64,000 bases of DNA from Opitutales bacterium (lineage in GTDB: Bacteria; Verrucomicrobiota; Verrucomicrobiia; Opitutales; Seribacteraceae): contig JAOFTV010000003.1 in NCBI GenBank assembly GCA_028045305.1, positions 62,001 to 126,000 of the forward strand. The letters are read 5' to 3'. A program made the position numbers and the translations under genes. Of the stretch, positions 46,265 to 54,952 are shown piece by piece; positions within the stretch are counted from its first letter, which is position 1; every line of letters begins with the position of its first letter. Under the pieces are notes generated by a model that did no database searches, was not told where the DNA came from, and saw nothing but the letters and a program-made list of their open reading frames with translations.

Positions 46265-46956
46265 GAATCCACCTTTTTTAAATCTCCGTCATCAAAGGCC
46301 CAAACCTCTTCCATTTGATTGGCCAGAGACACGGCATGGGTCACGACAACCAAGGTAGTTTCTTTTTCCCGATTCAGACGAACCAACAACTCCATCAAAC
46401 TTTCTGCTTTTGCTTGATCAAGAGCACCAGTTGGCTCATCCGCCAATAGCAGCCTCGGCCCATTGATCAGGGCACGGGCTACTGCCACTCGTTGTCTCTC
46501 CCCGCCGGATAATTGACCTGGTAAATGATTTGCCCGCTCAGACAGACCAACCTCATGAAGAAGTTCCAATGCCTGATTTTGCAAGGCCTGTCCACTTGCA
46601 CCCCCATGACCTGCTAAAGCAGGAATCATAACGTTTTCCAACGCGGAAAGTGCGGGCAGCAAATGGTGAGATTGAAAGACAAACCCTAGCGTACGGTTAC
46701 GAAAACAAGCCGCCTCCTTAGGAGACTGTTGGTGAACATTTTTACCTTCTATTAACACCTCGCCACCCGTAGGACGGTCCAACCCGCCAATCAGGTTGAG
46801 CAAAGTACTTTTACCCGATCCAGATGGCCCAACAATGGCCAAAGATTTTCCTGCCTCTACCAACAAGTTAAGATCGGAAAACACCAGACTGGAAGATCCA
46901 CCCAGGGGAGCGGAATATGCCTTCGTTAAATTTTTAATTTCTAAAAAATTGCTCAT
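46261..46956 (-). CDS. LolD/YbbA-like ABC transporter ATP-binding protein
   Basis: A 231-residue ATPase with Walker A GPSGSGKST, signature LSGGERQR and Walker B LLLADEPTGALD. The family is LolD/YbbA/MacB. It overlaps the FtsX-like permease gene by 4 bases and lies 9 bases after the ligase gene, so it is part of the long operon. It supplies ATP-driven movement to the large permease. Confidence 0.93.
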   Translation of the reverse strand: MSNFLEIKNLTKAYSAPLGGSSSLVFSDLNLLVEAGKSLAIVGPSGSGKSTLLNLIGGLDRPTGGEVLIEGKNVHQQSPKEAACFRNRTLGFVFQSHHLLPALSALENVMIPALAGHGGASGQALQNQALELLHEVGLSERANHLPGQLSGGERQRVAVARALINGPRLLLADEPTGALDQAKAESLMELLVRLNREKETTLVVVTHAVSLANQMEEVWAFDDGDLKKVDS

Positions 46957-46965
46957 TTATAGATG

Positions 46966-48249
46966 TTAATGCTTTGATTTTTTATCGGGGCGTATCCATC
47001 GTTTTGCCTTCATCTCAAACCTTGGAAGTGCACCTTTGGACAAACTTTCCACGGGAATTCTCAAGGAATAGGCATCCCGTAAGGAATCCTCCAAGGCTCG
47101 GGCAATCTCCAGATCACACTCAGCTCGTATGAAAACCTCATTCATTTCCCGGGACTCTTCAATGACTACCTGGTACTCATAAATTTCTGAAAATTTTCTG
47201 ACAATGGCATCCACCCCGGAAGGGTAAAGGTTTACCCCGCGTATGACCAACATATCGTCCGTCCTGCCCAATATACCACCAACTAGATCGAAGGTAGGAA
47301 ACCCTAATGCATCCACTCCCCGATTTACACGGACTAAATCGCCCGTACGATACCGCAAAACCGGAGAACCCGTACGACCTAAGGGAGTCAGGATCAATTC
47401 CCCAAGTTCCCCATCATTCACCGGTCGTGTGCTTTCAGCATCAATCACCTCGGCATGATAAGAATCCAATAAAATTCGTAGACCACCCTCCCCGCCAGGA
47501 ATCTCATGAGCAACGGGTCCCACCTCGGTCATTCCGTAATGGTCATAAAGCAATGATTTGCCACCCCATCCTGTGTCCACTTTGTTCCGGTTAATTTGCT
47601 GACTTCCTCCACATTCTCCTGCCACAATTATTTTCTTTAAGGAATTTTCATGCAAAGGAATACCGCATTCATTTGCGGTATCTATCAAGCGCATGGCATA
47701 AGTAGGTGTACAAAAGAGAAATTCCACATCCTCTTTCACAATTGTAGCCAGCCTTGATTCGGTGGACTGACCGCCACCCGGTATACATATACATTCCTTT
47801 TGAATCGCCGCTTCATAGGCTGTCCAGAACCCTAGGAACGGACCAAAGGAAAAAGCAAAGAAACAACGGGCCCCCCGCCCGACTCCTGCCTCTTCGAATA
47901 TACGGTCCCAATTTCCCAGCATCCATTTCCAATCTTCATCGGTATCCATCCAGGTTATCGGATCGCCACTAGTTCCACTGGTTCTTGAAAAACGCAGGTA
48001 TTTTTCTATCGGATAGGTAAGGTTTGATCCGTGTTGTGGATTTGAAACCCGATCGTTTTCTATTTCCTGTTTAGTGGTAAGCGGACAAATTTTGGAAGAC
48101 TCCTCAAATCCCGACCATAATTTCCAATCCGACAATTCTCGGAAACGAGCTCTCTGAAAAGAATTATTTTGATTAATCTGTTCGAGGCATGATTGGAAGT
48201 CCGCCCATCTCTTTGTCTCCCACCTAAGGACTGCCTCTGCTTGATCCAT
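46966..48249 (-). CDS. PaaK-like adenylate-forming ligase
   Basis: A 427-residue member of the phenylacetate-CoA ligase branch of ANL enzymes. The phosphate loop is 'RFSRTSGTSGDPITW', the substrate region includes 'LYDHYGMTEVGPVAHE', and 'LRYRTGDLVRVNRG' and 'GRTDDMLVIRGVNLYPSGVD' are the AMP-binding and hinge motifs. It activates a carboxylic acid, plausibly an aromatic one given a chorismate-lyase-like gene 4 kb upstream. It is the second ligase of the array and differs from the one at 57.6 kb. Confidence 0.9.
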   Translation of the reverse strand: MDQAEAVLRWETKRWADFQSCLEQINQNNSFQRARFRELSDWKLWSGFEESSKICPLTTKQEIENDRVSNPQHGSNLTYPIEKYLRFSRTSGTSGDPITWMDTDEDWKWMLGNWDRIFEEAGVGRGARCFFAFSFGPFLGFWTAYEAAIQKECICIPGGGQSTESRLATIVKEDVEFLFCTPTYAMRLIDTANECGIPLHENSLKKIIVAGECGGSQQINRNKVDTGWGGKSLLYDHYGMTEVGPVAHEIPGGEGGLRILLDSYHAEVIDAESTRPVNDGELGELILTPLGRTGSPVLRYRTGDLVRVNRGVDALGFPTFDLVGGILGRTDDMLVIRGVNLYPSGVDAIVRKFSEIYEYQVVIEESREMNEVFIRAECDLEIARALEDSLRDAYSLRIPVESLSKGALPRFEMKAKRWIRPDKKSKH

Positions 48250-48287
48250 TATCCTCGTGGATTTTTATCCACTTTAAAAATTTATCG

Positions 48288-48803
48288 TCAGGAATTGGAT
48301 GCCTCTACTACAGCTGCAGGCTTGGGTGGCTTAGGGGCATGCTTGGTAATCATATATCCACCGATAGCCGCAAGAGCGATACCAAGAACGAAAGGCCAAC
48401 GAACAAATGCCCAGTTCCCATCTTTTGTTGTGCTAACCAGGGCATTAACCATAGGGGCACCAGCAAAAATAATAGACATGATAACCGGAACAAAGGCGGG
48501 ACTGGGCATTTTACCGAAGGCAAGCAATACTCCCAAGGCTCCGATCGCTCCAAGAGTTCCTGCCAACAAGGACCATTGCCAACCTTTAATTGGATAAGTC
48601 CAAAAAAAGATATTTGCTCCCTTTAACTTGAGAATGATCAACGGTGCAATTACAGCGGTTAAAAAGTAAGCAAGTCCAACCCAAAGAAAGGCCATAAGAC
48701 GACCGTTTTCCTTATCTCCCATACTGGTGGACCCGACGTGCATGCAAACACCATAGGTGCCCCAACAAACCACAGTTAACAAAGCGAAGTGTAAATAGTG
48801 CAT
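48288..48803 (-). CDS. Small DMT/EamA-like membrane protein
   Basis: A 171-residue protein with about five membrane helices ('HFALLTVVCWGTYGVCMHVG' near the start, 'FVLGIALAAIGGYMITKH' at the end), half the usual length of a drug/metabolite transporter, and therefore possibly a dimeric transporter of that superfamily. The C-terminal tail is rich in Lys and Pro. It lies 38 bases before the ligase gene in the array. A transport role is inferred. Confidence 0.65.
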   Translation of the reverse strand: MHYLHFALLTVVCWGTYGVCMHVGSTSMGDKENGRLMAFLWVGLAYFLTAVIAPLIILKLKGANIFFWTYPIKGWQWSLLAGTLGAIGALGVLLAFGKMPSPAFVPVIMSIIFAGAPMVNALVSTTKDGNWAFVRWPFVLGIALAAIGGYMITKHAPKPPKPAAVVEASNS

Positions 48804-48863
48804 TTTCTTACTTTCTAATGTTAGCCCATTTCAGGCAAATTGAAATTTAAATACACTGAGAAT

Positions 48864-49298
48864 TTAATCTCCTGCTTGCATCACCTTTGAAGAAAAAATC
48901 TCGGGAATTATAATTGGGGTCATCGATCCACTTTCCTGGTCAAAGGATACACATGCGGCAACTGCTTCTCCAACCGCGGCTTTAACGCGTTCACCATCTT
49001 CGGTTTTCCAAAATTGAAAGGCATAGGTGATGGAGCGGTCTCTCATTTCAGTGACAATTAATCTGATCTCCACTTTCTCCTCAAATCGCAAGGGGCGTTT
49101 GAAACGGCAACTTGCCTTGACGCGTGGCCAGCCAAAGCGGCCATTCTCGTCTTCCATATCGACGGATAGGCCAACACTGCGCAAAAACTCGTGCTCGCAG
49201 ATTTCCATCCAACGATAGTAGTTGGTGAAGTGCATGATGCCAGCGAGGTCGGTCTCGGAAAACTCAACCCGGCGGGTGATGGAAAATTCGGATGCCAT
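48864..49298 (-). CDS. 4HBT-type acyl-CoA thioesterase (YbgC-like)
   Basis: A 144-residue hot-dog fold thioesterase. 'VEFSETDLAGIMHFTNYYRWMEICEHEFLRSVG' is the classic 4HBT/YbgC motif with catalytic Asp17, and 'VKASCRFKRPLRFEEKVEIRL' continues the fold. It hydrolyses a thioester such as an aroyl-CoA. Located between the glycosyltransferase gene and the DMT-like gene in the long array, it fits an aromatic CoA pathway. 4-Hydroxybenzoyl-CoA is the founding substrate of the family but is not proven here. Confidence 0.9.
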   Translation of the reverse strand: MASEFSITRRVEFSETDLAGIMHFTNYYRWMEICEHEFLRSVGLSVDMEDENGRFGWPRVKASCRFKRPLRFEEKVEIRLIVTEMRDRSITYAFQFWKTEDGERVKAAVGEAVAACVSFDQESGSMTPIIIPEIFSSKVMQAGD

Positions 49299-49311
49299 AA
49301 TGAATATTTAT

Positions 49312-50607
49312 TTAATCGGTACGAAGGATGGGTGCGAGGATGTTATTGACCAAAAAATTGGCCAACTTTTCGTTGGAAAACTTTTGCCTTACCTCTTCCC
49401 TGCCTGTTTGTCCAAGGTTATGGGCACCCTTACTATCTGTAAGGAGAGTTGTGAGAGATTTGGTTAAAGAACTCGGATCATTTGAAGGATAAATCAAACC
49501 ACCACCAGTATCTTTGATGATCTCCGGGAAAGATCCGTGATCGGGTAAGACCACGGGGATGCCCGCAGCCATTGCTTCAATTACATAAAGTCCGAATGCT
49601 TCTGGGATCCGTGCAGGCACGCAAAATAATGAAAGCGTTTGAAGGAAATGGATTTTTTCAATTCGATTTAAATTGGTCTGAATTTCAAATGCACTGCTTA
49701 ATCCTGCGGCAGAAATTTTTCTCTTTTGTTCTTCAAGGTAAGGCTTGTTCTCTTGAGGCAAAGTACCAGCCACCGATAATTTCAAACTTGAATGATCACC
49801 CGATTTCTTAAGCTCGATGAAGGCATCGATTAATAGATCCAGCCCTTTTTCCGGGCAGAGACGGGCAAAGTAGCCAAGAGTAGGAACCTCGGGAGGGTTC
49901 AGAGCGGAAGAATATCCATTCATAGATATACCATTGGGGAGATGATAGATCTTTCCCTCGGGTATTTGCAGTCGCTTACTCATCAACTTGGCAAAGGAAG
50001 AACTGGGAGATATACATCCGTCCAAATTCCTGGCATCAGTTCCAAGTATATTCCATGCCTCTTCCCGGAATTCAGGAAGCAAGGAATCCAGGAATCCATC
50101 CTCTCCCTGTAAAAAAGCAAGTGTTGGAACTTTTAATTCTTTACTCACCACCCTTCCTACACCGGCAAGCATTACGGTAGAAAGTAAGAGAACATCGGGC
50201 ACCCCATTTGTACGGAACCAGTCGGTCACTTTATCAACCTCTTTGGCAAGCGGTCCGTTTTTCCCGCGAAAAGTAGATAAGGTAATCTCACCAAGTTCAC
50301 GGGCAGTGGTCATGCCCTTCCTGTTCGCTGCCCAGCGGAGGAGGCCCTGCGAATCAAATAATCGATCGATCCATTTCGGAGTTTTACGAAAGATGGGAAA
50401 CTTGTGCTGCAGATAAACATTGATACCTCCAAAAAAAATTGGACTTTTAAGAACTGCCGGTTCTTCGTCCAAAAAATGGGGAAGATATGTCGGCAGTACG
50501 GTTACATCATGTCCATGATCAATCAGGTAGCGGGCCAGGGAATTATCCCGCATGCATACACCGCAGTAATAATTGCCCGTACCGGGCGTAAGGAAAGCGA
50601 TCCTCAC
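49312..50607 (-). CDS. GT4 family glycosyltransferase
   Basis: A 431-residue GT-B enzyme. The N-terminal domain begins 'MRIAFLTPGTGNYYCGVCMRDNSLARYL', a form frequent in planctomycetes and verrucomicrobia; the C-terminal domain has 'LGYFARLCPEKGLDLLIDAFIEL' and 'PEAFGLYVIEAMAAGIPVVLPDHGSFPEII' with the EX7E nucleotide-sugar motif. It overlaps the flavin enzyme gene by 4 bases, so the two are probably translated together. It likely adds a sugar to the product of the locus or to a lipid. Confidence 0.92.
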   Translation of the reverse strand: MRIAFLTPGTGNYYCGVCMRDNSLARYLIDHGHDVTVLPTYLPHFLDEEPAVLKSPIFFGGINVYLQHKFPIFRKTPKWIDRLFDSQGLLRWAANRKGMTTARELGEITLSTFRGKNGPLAKEVDKVTDWFRTNGVPDVLLLSTVMLAGVGRVVSKELKVPTLAFLQGEDGFLDSLLPEFREEAWNILGTDARNLDGCISPSSSFAKLMSKRLQIPEGKIYHLPNGISMNGYSSALNPPEVPTLGYFARLCPEKGLDLLIDAFIELKKSGDHSSLKLSVAGTLPQENKPYLEEQKRKISAAGLSSAFEIQTNLNRIEKIHFLQTLSLFCVPARIPEAFGLYVIEAMAAGIPVVLPDHGSFPEIIKDTGGGLIYPSNDPSSLTKSLTTLLTDSKGAHNLGQTGREEVRQKFSNEKLANFLVNNILAPILRTD

Positions 50608-51869
50608 CCGGAGGTCTTGGCCAATCCGTGCTCCACCGGTTCGGGCAGGTGGGCAAGGTCAGACATTGAATCGAAAAGTTCCTTAAAATCTTGATCGTCC
50701 ACATTGCCGATCAAGCAATCGGTTAGAGAGGAGCGCAGATGATCTCCACGCTTGACCAAATCTCCAAAGCTAAATTGGGGATCATAAAATGCATAAACGA
50801 TTTTTCTCATCGTCTCGATCGAGGACTGCATACGCTTTCCATATTGCTCGAAAGATTGTGCATTTACTGGGCCTGCAGAAAGAGCCTTATCTACTTCATC
50901 GGCAAGCATCGTTCCGCTTTTTAATGCGAGAAATACTCCAGAGGAAAAAACAGGATCAAGAAAGCCAAGGGCATCTCCAGCAAGGACCAATCCATCCATT
51001 GAACAATATTTATTACGATAAGAATATTCTCCAGTTATGCGGTATTCACCTGTCTGTTCCGCACCTTGTAAATGCTCTTCAATCCATGCATTGTTTTTGA
51101 TTTCACGCTGGAAAATTTCTGCATGGTCCTTGGTTGAACCGTTAAATAAGTAATCCCGCTCAGCTACGATTCCCACGCTTACCATATCTCCACTTAATGG
51201 AATATACCAAAACCAGCCCTTGCCTGGCAGATAGGCCACGGTGGTTGCCCCTTCATCCAATCCGGGATCTCTCTTGGCATTTTTATAATAGGTCCAGAGG
51301 GCAACTTTTTTAAGTTCCGGATCGCGAACCATCCAGTTTTCTTTGTGCGCAGCAAAACAATCTCTGCCGGATGCATCAATAACTACCGGAGCAGTTAATT
51401 CAAGATCACCAAATTCTTGTGAACTTGCTTTGATCCCCGTAACTTTATCCCCCTGTTTGATCAAGCGATTGGCTTTGGTTTGTTCAAGGACAGAAGCTCC
51501 ATTTTCACGGGCTTTATCTAGGATCATTTGGTCAAACTCTTCCCGCCATACCTGCCAGGTGGTGGAAGATGGATGATCAAAGTGTTGGAAAAAATAAAAG
51601 GGTTGGGAAAGAAAACCGTCTTCCCTGACAAATTGGACACAATATTTTCGTGGATTTCCAGATTCCATTAATTGATCGATCAATCCCAAGCGTTCCAGAG
51701 GAAAATAACAAAAGGGCATCAGGGATTCTCCCACATGGTAACGGGGAAACTTTTCTTTCTCTACTATTAATACATCCCTGCCCTTTTCAGCGAGCAAGGC
51801 ACCTGTGGTCGAGCCAGCTGGTCCGGCTCCCACCACGATGGCATCGTACTGTGTCTTTAATGAAATCAT
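50604..51869 (-). CDS. Flavin-dependent halogenase-like / FAD monooxygenase
   Basis: A 421-residue FAD enzyme. The dinucleotide-binding motif is 'DAIVVGAGPAGSTTGALLAE', and the segment 'FPRYHVGESLMP' is typical of the tryptophan-halogenase-related family. The WxWxIP motif reads GWFWYIPL, and the FxxPxxSxG motif is FLDPVFSSG around residue 303, both associated with flavin-dependent halogenases and absent from ordinary monooxygenases. Related proteins in aryl polyene loci can have other roles, so halogenation is not certain. It overlaps the glycosyltransferase start by 4 bases. Confidence 0.82.
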   Translation of the reverse strand: MISLKTQYDAIVVGAGPAGSTTGALLAEKGRDVLIVEKEKFPRYHVGESLMPFCYFPLERLGLIDQLMESGNPRKYCVQFVREDGFLSQPFYFFQHFDHPSSTTWQVWREEFDQMILDKARENGASVLEQTKANRLIKQGDKVTGIKASSQEFGDLELTAPVVIDASGRDCFAAHKENWMVRDPELKKVALWTYYKNAKRDPGLDEGATTVAYLPGKGWFWYIPLSGDMVSVGIVAERDYLFNGSTKDHAEIFQREIKNNAWIEEHLQGAEQTGEYRITGEYSYRNKYCSMDGLVLAGDALGFLDPVFSSGVFLALKSGTMLADEVDKALSAGPVNAQSFEQYGKRMQSSIETMRKIVYAFYDPQFSFGDLVKRGDHLRSSLTDCLIGNVDDQDFKELFDSMSDLAHLPEPVEHGLAKTSG

Positions 51870-51927
51870 GGGGATAAGTTATATTATCCAATTCCCAATG
51901 CGAGTAAACTCAAGCAAGTATGCTCTG

Positions 51928-52482
51928 CTAAGCGGGTGGTAAAATTTCCACGATCTTTGCAATCGTCTCATTTGTACGGGTAACAATTTGATTGCTCCTG
52001 CCATACAGAGTATCGGGCAGATCCATTCCAAAAGCTTCTCGAATCGAAACATCTGGGCTGATGCGAAAGAATCCACGCAAGGAACAGGAATAAGGAATTC
52101 TTCCCTGATTAAGAATGGTGCCAAGGGGCATTTCCCCTGCAACTACTGCATCCCTCGCCACCTGAGGTAACTGTGCTAATTGAATTTCGATCGCTCCGTA
52201 TTCCACCGCCTTGACCGTTGGACCATCCGTTTCTAAAATCACCTCGCGAAAATACCCTTTTCCATCGTTGGAGGAACGCAACCTTCTTACTCCAATGGAG
52301 GTTCGGTGATGATTTTCCAACCGTGTCGTCATATCCCCCTCATGGGCAAGAAGCTGTCGATAAGGCTCGGGTAATTCTGTGTGTTCAATCGTTTGATAAT
52401 CCAAACCGGGAAGTCCACGTGCCCGCCTCATTAAAGTTAAGGGGTGGAGCAAGCCGGGAAAATTTTTTGAGGGATCAGCCAT
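51928..52482 (-). CDS. Chorismate lyase-like (UbiC/DUF98-type) protein
   Basis: A 184-residue protein that follows the UbiC layout: 'PYRQLLAHEGDMTTRLENHH' for the first substrate segment, 'YFREVILETDGPTVKAVEYG' for the strand containing the active-site Arg (Arg79), 'GEMPLGTILNQG' for the LG.TPLG segment, and a final Glu (Glu179) in KIVEILPP as in UbiC LTELFLP. It would cleave chorismate to 4-hydroxybenzoate and pyruvate, or bind a related aromatic acid. The start is ATG 52482, since the ORF-track start is TTG. Its position inside a CoA-ligase, thioesterase and flavin-enzyme array supports an aromatic acid. Confidence 0.78.
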   Translation of the reverse strand: MADPSKNFPGLLHPLTLMRRARGLPGLDYQTIEHTELPEPYRQLLAHEGDMTTRLENHHRTSIGVRRLRSSNDGKGYFREVILETDGPTVKAVEYGAIEIQLAQLPQVARDAVVAGEMPLGTILNQGRIPYSCSLRGFFRISPDVSIREAFGMDLPDTLYGRSNQIVTRTNETIAKIVEILPPA

Positions 52483-52490
52483 ATGCAAGG

Positions 52491-53828
52491 TTAGACGTAA
52501 CGGGCATCCTGATGTTGGGGAAGAAAAAATTGATCAAGCAAAGAATCCACTCTTAGTAGGGCTTCCCGAGAAAGTGTCCATTCCTCCCCTTCCATATTTA
52601 AAATTCCCTGTTCTTTCCAATCCTTAAGAATTTCGCCGTATCTTTCTTGCAGACTGATCCCAAACTTTTCCAGGAAATAACGCGGGCGAATCTTTCCCAG
52701 TTTCCATTGTAATATAAATTCACGAATAAATCGTTCATCCTCAGTGGTAAGCAAAGCTCTGCGAAGTACCGACTCCCCACCCTCAATGGTGGAACAATAA
52801 TCTTCAAAGTGGGTAAGGTTTTGATAGTGGATACCTCCGAGATGCCCAAAAGATGCAACTCCCAGAGCAATCATATCGGCACCTCCCCAAAGTTGATCCC
52901 GATAAAGAAATTTGGTGCGCTGTGGATTTTTCACTGCGGTACAGGTACTGGTCACAGAATAACCCGCAGACTCCAAACGACTAAAAGCCTCGGTCACCCA
53001 GCGTCTCTTGGTTGGCCAATCTGCCACTGGGGCACTGAGTTTGCCCTCTTCTTTCATCGTTTGATAAATAGTGGTATTGTAAGGAACTTCCATTTGATAG
53101 ATGGTCACACAATCGGGTGCCAGTTCCACCACCCGTTCTATACATTCCGACCAATTTTCATCTGTCTCCTCGAGCATACCGGCAATCAGATCGACATTTA
53201 TATTTTCGATCCCCGCATCCTTTGCCCACTGGAAAGCACGAAAGACTTCTCCAGAACGGTGAGCCCGTCCATTGGTTTCCAATACATGATCAGAAAAATT
53301 TTCGATTCCCAAACTCAGACGGGTGACTCCAAAGTCTCGAATCGCCTGTACTTTTTTTTCTGTCAGGGTACCGGGCTCGCACTCAAAGGTAACCTCTTCC
53401 GCTTCATCCCAGGGCAAAATCGCTTTCATACGATCCGTAAGTTCGGTTAATTGCTGAGCGGACAAATAGGAAGGTGTGCCTCCCCCAAAATAAACAAACT
53501 TGGGCTTTCTTCCTGCCAGGTAAGGAGAATTGGCATAGGCCTCAAATTCCTTCATCGTGGCATCGAGGTATCTCCTAACATCCGCAGAGTTTTTGTCGGT
53601 GTAGACACGAAAGTAGCAAAAGTGACAACGCTTCCTACAAAATGGAATGTGATAATAAAGCCCAAGGGGTGCCTTTCCCGGAGATGGACTGTTAAGCAAG
53701 GACTCTACACAGGGTAAGTCCTTTTCGTTCCAAAAAGAAAAGGGCGGATAGTTGGCGATGAAATAATTGCCCGCCTTGGTTTCCTCACCAGTTTTCTGAT
53801 CGGGACTATTTGATGTGGAATCGCTCAT
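52491..53828 (-). CDS. HemN/HemW-like radical SAM enzyme
   Basis: A 445-residue radical SAM protein. The cluster motif is Cys64-Cys68-Cys71 (FCRKRCHFCYF), SAM-binding GGGTP appears in 'VYFGGGTPSYLS', and the 'VTFECEPGTLTEKKVQAI' and 'GVTRLSLGIENFSDHVL' blocks match coproporphyrinogen oxidase-like enzymes. The C-terminal HemN domain ('FIREFILQWKLGKI') is present. The relatives include haem enzymes and class C methyltransferases or cyclopropanases, so the reaction is uncertain. It overlaps its upstream neighbour by 4 bases and precedes the chorismate-lyase-like gene. Confidence 0.9.
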   Translation of the reverse strand: MSDSTSNSPDQKTGEETKAGNYFIANYPPFSFWNEKDLPCVESLLNSPSPGKAPLGLYYHIPFCRKRCHFCYFRVYTDKNSADVRRYLDATMKEFEAYANSPYLAGRKPKFVYFGGGTPSYLSAQQLTELTDRMKAILPWDEAEEVTFECEPGTLTEKKVQAIRDFGVTRLSLGIENFSDHVLETNGRAHRSGEVFRAFQWAKDAGIENINVDLIAGMLEETDENWSECIERVVELAPDCVTIYQMEVPYNTTIYQTMKEEGKLSAPVADWPTKRRWVTEAFSRLESAGYSVTSTCTAVKNPQRTKFLYRDQLWGGADMIALGVASFGHLGGIHYQNLTHFEDYCSTIEGGESVLRRALLTTEDERFIREFILQWKLGKIRPRYFLEKFGISLQERYGEILKDWKEQGILNMEGEEWTLSREALLRVDSLLDQFFLPQHQDARYV

Positions 53829-54952
53829 GGAAGCTTATTCATAGTACTAAAGGCATAGAGGTTTCCATCTTCACATCCAACGAAAATCCATTCATTGGCC
53901 ACTGCACAGGTGGATGAGATCGAAGCTCCAATTTCGTAACGAGTAATTATTTCGCCCCCATTCAAATCAATTAAGTAAAGTTTTCCATCCATGGATCCAA
54001 CCACCACTTTCTCGCCTGCAATCACCGGGGATCCATCGATACGACCCCGGGCAGAAAACCTCCAATGTTGCTTGCCAGATTTTCGATTTATAGCGTGCAG
54101 TGCTTTGTCCCGCCCACCAATGATTACAAGATCTTTGGTAAGTGCGGGGGAGGAAAAGTAAGGAAAACTTTTCGGTTCATAAGACCAGGAGATTTTTCCG
54201 CTGTTCAAATCGATCGCCTGTACCGCCCGATCCATATTTCCAACATAGCCAAAGGAATCGTATACCCCTACTGAAGAAGCAATCGGAGCCCCCAGGTCGA
54301 CTTTTTGGGATAGGTTTCCATCCTCCAAAGAAACAACATAGAGTTGAGCATCGCATCCTCCAAATACCACCCATTTTTTATCCCAAATTGCTGGAGTTCC
54401 ATTGACATAATTCAATGTCTTAAACTTCCACGCGATCGATCCATCCTCTGCGTCCACACAATGCACAAAATTATCGTAGCTTCCCAAGAGCACCAACTTG
54501 CGACCAGTTGATGGATGGATGGCAGGGTTTGGAGCCCCCACAATTTCTCCCATGGTTTCATAGGCCCAATTTTGTTTGCCACTTTCTGCATCGAGACAAA
54601 ATAACCATCCATCTTTGGTGCCAATATATACCTTGCCATTATGGACTAAGGCAGGCGCATCCACTCCTAACCCGGTTTCTTTTTTCCATACCACCTGGCC
54701 GGTCTTGGAATCCAATGCATAAAAGATTCCGGTCGGACCACCCAAAAATATTTTTCCGTTCGATACCACCGGGGAGGACTTTAAAAACTTTCCCGCCTCA
54801 AAAGTCCATTCGAGTACCAATTTATCTCCTAATTTTTGTGCTGAGATACCCTGCAGTTCAGAACCTCCTCGATGATTCGGCCAATCCGCTACGCACCAAC
54901 AAGTAAAGATTGAGAGCAAGGTGCTCAAAACGATAAATGATTTGATTTTCAT
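53825..54952 (-). CDS. PQQ-like beta-propeller protein (secreted)
   Basis: A 375-residue protein with a signal peptide (ending near CWCVAD) and seven or so repeats of about 40 residues in the form 'LDSKTGQVVWKKETG', 'LDAESGKQNWAYET' and 'VDAEDGSIAWKFKT'. Such PQQ-like or BamB-like beta propellers often bind proteins or sugars. It overlaps both flanking genes by ATGA, so it belongs to the array. Its role is unclear; it could be a periplasmic scaffold for the alcohol dehydrogenase or a transporter part. Confidence 0.88.
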   Translation of the reverse strand: MKIKSFIVLSTLLSIFTCWCVADWPNHRGGSELQGISAQKLGDKLVLEWTFEAGKFLKSSPVVSNGKIFLGGPTGIFYALDSKTGQVVWKKETGLGVDAPALVHNGKVYIGTKDGWLFCLDAESGKQNWAYETMGEIVGAPNPAIHPSTGRKLVLLGSYDNFVHCVDAEDGSIAWKFKTLNYVNGTPAIWDKKWVVFGGCDAQLYVVSLEDGNLSQKVDLGAPIASSVGVYDSFGYVGNMDRAVQAIDLNSGKISWSYEPKSFPYFSSPALTKDLVIIGGRDKALHAINRKSGKQHWRFSARGRIDGSPVIAGEKVVVGSMDGKLYLIDLNGGEIITRYEIGASISSTCAVANEWIFVGCEDGNLYAFSTMNKLP

